Positions 60,407-64,000 of a stretch of 64,000 nt of DNA are shown here, piece by piece (positions within the stretch are counted from its first letter, which is position 1; every line of letters starts with the position of its first letter). The position numbers and the translations under genes were made by a program. Location: contig JAKSDA010000389.1 in NCBI GenBank assembly GCA_022360315.1, positions 56,764 to 120,763 on the forward strand, given 5' to 3'. The stretch comes from Pseudomonadota bacterium. Lineage in GTDB: Bacteria; Myxococcota_A; Polyangia; Haliangiales; Haliangiaceae. The notes under the pieces are model-generated. The model was not told the origin of the DNA and searched no databases. It saw nothing but the letters and a program-made list of their open reading frames with translations.

Positions 60407-61354
60407 ATGCGCATCGTATCACTACTACCTGCTGCGACCGAGATCGTGTGTGCGCTGGGCGCCCGCGATCAATTGGTCGGCGTTTCGCACGAATGCGACT
60501 ATCCTCCCGGGGTCGAGACCCTTGCTGTGCTCACCCGCGCCCGCGTTGCCCCAGTCGGCAGCAGCCGGGACATCGACCGGGCGGTCCGCGACATTGTGCG
60601 GGATGCGCTGGCGGTTTACGACGTCGATACTGCCGAACTCGGCCGCGTCGCTCCCGACGTCGTGGTCACCCAGGATCTGTGCGACGTCTGCGCGGTATCG
60701 ATCGGCGACGTGCGCAGCGCGCTTTCCTCGCTGGCGCTGCGCGATGTCCAGATCGTGAGTCTGAGTCCCACCCGTCTGGCCGATATTTGGTCGGATATCG
60801 CCCGGGTCGCCGACGGCACTGGCCGCGCCGAGGCCGGCCGCGCGGTGATCGCCCGGTTGCAGGCTCGCGTCGATGCGATTGCCCGACGAGCCAGTGCCAT
60901 TGCGAGCCGCCCTCGCGTCCTTGCCATCGAGTGGATCGATCCAGTCATGATCGGCGGCATGTGGATGCCCGAGCTGATCGCGCTGGCAGCGGGGCAGTGC
61001 TTGCAGACCGAGCCGGGCCAGCACGCGCCCACATTGAGCCGCGACGACCTGGCCAAACTCGATCCCGATGTGATTTTGGTCAAACCCTGTGGTTTCACAC
61101 TCGAGCGCACGCAGGGCGAGCTTGCTGCCCTACGCGCTGCTCTGCCCTGGCAATCGTGGCGCGCCGTGGCCGAGCAGCGAGTGTATTTGGCCGACGGCAA
61201 CGCCTATTTTAACCGCCCTGGACCACGCATCGTCGAGTCGCTGGAGATTCTGGCCGGATGTCTCCACCCCGGCGAGTTCAGCGATTTTCTCCACGTCCAC
61301 CGCGGGTCGGTGATGGGCCTGAACCCCGATCTGTCGTTGCGTCCTCTGGCCTGA
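60407..61354 (+). CDS. BtuF-like (periplasmic-binding-protein fold) cobalamin-binding-type protein
   Basis: About 315 aa. MRIVSLLPAATEIVCALGAR and LVGVSHECDYPPG are typical of BtuF-like class III binding proteins (PF01497), with PDVVVTQDLCDVCAVS and LDPDVILVKPCGFTLERT further on. No signal peptide is visible at the ATG (60407), and no TonB, permease or ATPase genes adjoin, so it may be cytoplasmic or a stand-alone corrinoid- or metal-binding protein. Starts 4 bp after the diguanylate cyclase. Confidence 0.85.
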   Translation: MRIVSLLPAATEIVCALGARDQLVGVSHECDYPPGVETLAVLTRARVAPVGSSRDIDRAVRDIVRDALAVYDVDTAELGRVAPDVVVTQDLCDVCAVSIGDVRSALSSLALRDVQIVSLSPTRLADIWSDIARVADGTGRAEAGRAVIARLQARVDAIARRASAIASRPRVLAIEWIDPVMIGGMWMPELIALAAGQCLQTEPGQHAPTLSRDDLAKLDPDVILVKPCGFTLERTQGELAALRAALPWQSWRAVAEQRVYLADGNAYFNRPGPRIVESLEILAGCLHPGEFSDFLHVHRGSVMGLNPDLSLRPLA

Positions 61355-61449
61355 CAGAGCGCTTCGCGGTCACAGCGGCTCGCCATTGGCCGTGGCGCTT
61401 TGCTCGACAGCGAACTGCAACCGCCGGATATCGTTCTATCCCATCGTGG

Positions 61450-61737
61450 CTATTGGAACGTGATCACGCCCTTGTGGATGCGGATGCTTTCGCCGCCCTT
61501 GAATGTGTATTGCTTGCCGTTGAGAGTCACCTTGCACGGCGCCGAGCCCTGGATGGTCACCGCGGCAGTGCGGCTGGAGCCGAACTTCACCTTCTTTTTC
61601 GAGCCGCTGCAGACTGCGTCGAGCTCATAGTTGACCGAGTCCTTGTTGTAGTACTTGATGGTCACCCCGGCCAGCGCAGTTGAGGCAAATAACAGTGTGC
61701 ACAGAACAAAAGCTAATAGAGTAATTATTTTCTTCAT
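61450..61737 (-). CDS. Small exported protein, function unknown
   Basis: 95 aa with a clear signal peptide (MKKIITLLAFVLCTLLFAST, cleaved near ALA-G). The mature part (about 72 aa) has two cysteines (AVCSGSKKKV and APCKVTLNG) probably forming a disulfide, and short beta strands, resembling a small beta-sandwich. Composition is less GC-rich than neighbours. No family recognised. Confidence 0.7.
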   Translation of the reverse strand: MKKIITLLAFVLCTLLFASTALAGVTIKYYNKDSVNYELDAVCSGSKKKVKFGSSRTAAVTIQGSAPCKVTLNGKQYTFKGGESIRIHKGVITFQ

Positions 61738-62094
61738 GGAACATGTCCTTCTGGTACAGAGCGCAGTATCTTGCTCGAAGCGAGTGGTTGGTTCAAGGGC
61801 CGATTGGCTCCATTCCGTGTCTCGGGCAGGGAAATGCGGATCTACTTACTGTATTGATTTGGCGAAAAAGCAATTCACAGACAAAATACTGAATTTGTTG
61901 CTATTGCTGTGAGCTGCTTCACGGTGGATTTTCGGGGCAGGTTGTGGTGATGGCATTTTTTTCCAGCGACGGGTTGTTCACACTGGATGAGCGGGGGCGA
62001 GTTGTCGCCGGTGAGCCCGCTGGACAGACCCGGCTATCATACCCTGGCACCTGTCTAGCCAGAGCGGTCGCGGTGGGGTAGCCTTGGGGCGCTG

Positions 62095-63786
62095 ATGGGT
62101 GAGACGGATCCATTGCAGATAAGCGGGTCGCGACGACGGCGTACAATTCACGACCGAACTCGCAGCACCGGCCTGCCGCTCGATTCTGTGGAGTTGGTGG
62201 GGCGCAGGCTCAGTCTGGCCGCGCTTTTGTACTCACTGGTCTTCATCGTGGGCTGGGGGGCAGGCTGGCTCATCGCCGAGATTTTCGGTGGCGAGGAGCG
62301 GTGGGTTGTCGCATTGCGAGAAATTCACCCGGTCGAGTTGGTCGACCGCTTTATTTCGCTTCGATTTATCGCCGATGTGGTTGTCACCACGTGCATCGTG
62401 GCTGGATTGCTCGTGTTCTGGCTGGTCCGGCGCTATCCTCCCAGTCCCAATGTCGCGATCCGTCTGGCTCTGCTCCTTCTTGTCCTGTCGTGCCTGGGCA
62501 TTTCCACGGCCGAAAATTGGGCGCCGCCGCCGCGCTATGCCACCGGGGTGTCGTGGTTATGCCTATGGATCGCCATCTATCCCATGCTGGTGCCGTTGCC
62601 ACCGCGGCGCGCCCTCATCGCAGCTCTGATCGCCGCGTCCACTGGGCCGCCAGCGTACCTGTTGGCGTCGCACATGATCGGGTTCGACGCCGATCTGATG
62701 TACTTGACCTGGCGATTTTTTCCCAACTACATCGCCGCCCTCACCGCGTGGGTGGCCTCGCGTTTCATCTACCGTCTGAGCAAGGACGCCGTGCAGGCGC
62801 GGCAGATGGGCAGCTACACCCTGATGGAACGCATCGGCAAGGGTGGCATGGGTGAGGTGTGGAAAGCCCAGCACAGACTCCTGGCCCGGCCGGCCGCGGT
62901 CAAGCTGATTCAGCCGGAGTCGTGGGTTGCGTCCGACGCCAACGCTGTGTCGACCATGCTCAGGCGCTTCGAGCGAGAAGCCCGGGCGACAGCTGCGTTG
63001 CGTTCGAACTACACGGTCGAGATCTACGATTACGGCATCTCTCACGACGGAGTGTTCTACTACGTCATGGAATTGCTGGACGGGATCGACTTGGAGAGCC
63101 TGGTCGCCGAACACGGCCCCCAGTCGCCCGAGCGGGTCAGTTACATCCTGCAGCGAGTCTGTTTATCACTTGAAGAGGCCCATCGAGTCGGCATCATTCA
63201 CCGCGACATCAAACCGGCCAACATTGTTTTATGCCGCAAGGGAATCGAGTATGACTGCGTCAAGGTGTTGGATTTCGGCCTGGTCAAGGCCATGGCCAAG
63301 GCAGATCAGTTCACCAGCAAACTCACCGTCGATGGAATGACGTACGGGACCCCGGCCTACATGTCGCCCGAAGCGGCCCAGGCACTGCCCTCGGTCGACT
63401 ACAAGAGCGATGTATACGCTCTGGCCTGCGTGGGCTACTGGTTGCTCACGGGTGAAATGGTATTCGAGCGGGCGAACCCGATGCAGATTTTGATCGCGCA
63501 CGTCAACGAGCAGCCGGTACCGCCGTCTCAGTTGACCGCCACGGCCATCCCGTCCGAGCTGGAAGCGATCATCCTGCAGTCACTGGCCAAGGATCCAGCT
63601 GACCGACCGGCCAGCTGTCGAGTCATCGCCGATGCACTGGACAGCCTGGCCTCGGCGTGGACCACGAAACAGGCCGAAACCTGGTGGAAATCCCATGCTC
63701 CCGAGCATATCGGCAAGCAGTCCGAGCATGCAGAGGCCGAAACCGCCAACACCATCCCGACGCCGCGGGTCCAGGACACGGGGTGA
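62095..63786 (+). CDS. Membrane Ser/Thr protein kinase with N-terminal six-helix domain
   Basis: 563 aa. Residues 30-235 form six transmembrane helices (LSLAALLYSLVFIVGWGAGW, FIADVVVTTCIVAGLLVFWL, VSWLCLWIAIYPMLVPL among them). The kinase domain follows (about 238-510): MERIGKGGMGEVWKAQH, AAVKLI, IIHRDIKPANIVL, KVLDFGLVKAM, YMSPEAAQALPSVDYKSDVY. C-terminal tail low-complexity. It is a type common in myxobacteria, with the kinase C-terminal to the membrane part. Phosphorylation targets unknown. Confidence 0.9.
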   Translation: MGETDPLQISGSRRRRTIHDRTRSTGLPLDSVELVGRRLSLAALLYSLVFIVGWGAGWLIAEIFGGEERWVVALREIHPVELVDRFISLRFIADVVVTTCIVAGLLVFWLVRRYPPSPNVAIRLALLLLVLSCLGISTAENWAPPPRYATGVSWLCLWIAIYPMLVPLPPRRALIAALIAASTGPPAYLLASHMIGFDADLMYLTWRFFPNYIAALTAWVASRFIYRLSKDAVQARQMGSYTLMERIGKGGMGEVWKAQHRLLARPAAVKLIQPESWVASDANAVSTMLRRFEREARATAALRSNYTVEIYDYGISHDGVFYYVMELLDGIDLESLVAEHGPQSPERVSYILQRVCLSLEEAHRVGIIHRDIKPANIVLCRKGIEYDCVKVLDFGLVKAMAKADQFTSKLTVDGMTYGTPAYMSPEAAQALPSVDYKSDVYALACVGYWLLTGEMVFERANPMQILIAHVNEQPVPPSQLTATAIPSELEAIILQSLAKDPADRPASCRVIADALDSLASAWTTKQAETWWKSHAPEHIGKQSEHAEAETANTIPTPRVQDTG

Positions 63787-63859
63787 GCGTTTCAACTTGG
63801 CGACATCCGGCCTCACCGGCACCAGGTCCAAAGGCCGATGGGGAAGGACGGGGCAAGTG

Positions 63860-64000
63860 CTAAGAGCCGGTCCAAAAACTCTCCGCGTCGCCAGAGCGCC
63901 GATCCATCACCGCCAGCGGGCTTGCTCGTCGGTCAAATACACCCAGTATTATCCACTCCTCGCGCACCCACTGGCGGCGCGCCTCGCCGCTCTGGCTCGG
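63860..64000 (-). CDS. C-terminal end of an unidentified minus-strand gene (partial)
   Basis: Reading the minus strand from the window edge gives 46 codons ending in TAG at 63862: RRQWVREEWIILGVFDRRAS ... LAVMDRRSGDAESFWTGS. The composition looks coding, but the fragment is too short to name. Confidence 0.3.
   Translation of the reverse strand, partial: PSQSGEARRQWVREEWIILGVFDRRASPLAVMDRRSGDAESFWTGS

Overview
The window is high-GC chromosomal DNA of a Gram-negative bacterium. Very large Ser/Thr kinase-STAND-WD40 proteins, a Uma2-family protein, a TPAT-type TRAP transporter, an SUMF1-type lipoprotein and a TonB receptor together point to a Myxococcota member, perhaps Haliangium-like. This placement is inferred from gene style only; no marker gene is present.

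Layout. 1-12.4 kb: the 5' part of a type I restriction-modification methylase gene (hsdM), a Uma2-family protein, and two tandem paralogous 1.6-kb-residue-class proteins (each about 1630 aa) combining a kinase, an nSTAND NTPase and 14 WD40 blades. 12.5-15.1 kb: a TonB-dependent receptor behind a small histidine-rich exported protein. 15.18 kb: a selenocysteine tRNA gene (selC) beside a decayed tyrosine-recombinase fragment. 16.1-23.6 kb: a minus-strand catabolic operon (GntR regulator, PEP-mutase-family lyase, cyclic amidohydrolase, remnant of an aconitase/LeuC-type hydratase, class III CoA-transferase, HMG-CoA-lyase-type enzyme, DUF3598-like protein, MFS transporter). It diverges from a Tat-exported two-subunit molybdenum hydroxylase (24.2-27.0 kb).

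27.6-31.1 kb holds what I consider the most novel locus: a methyltransferase, a nucleoside-deoxyribosyltransferase-like/MazG fusion, an isopenicillin-N-synthase-like Fe/2OG enzyme whose HxD iron motif reads H-T-G (the signature of Fe/2OG halogenases), and a HAD phosphatase translationally coupled to it. The content fits a small halogenated-nucleotide pathway. 31.2-38.4 kb: a minus-strand acyl-ACP modification cluster (fatty acyl-AMP ligase, CFA-type methyltransferase, ACP, soluble di-iron desaturase, NAD-dependent epimerase-like protein, membrane desaturase, alpha/beta hydrolase).

39.7-55.5 kb: an SUMF1-like lipoprotein, PEP carboxylase, a DCC-family protein with a membrane partner, a myxobacterial-style hypothetical protein, a thiolase, a 3-hydroxyacyl-CoA dehydrogenase/enoyl-CoA hydratase fusion, a UbiA-family prenyltransferase and a complete TatT-DctP-DctQ-DctM TRAP transporter. 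56.1-63.8 kb: a sensor kinase, a response-regulator diguanylate cyclase, a BtuF-like binding protein, a small exported protein and a membrane Ser/Thr kinase. Three intergenic copies of a related hairpin (28.43, 44.93 and 46.24 kb) show base-pair-preserving substitutions on the + strand and do not correspond to a family I can name.
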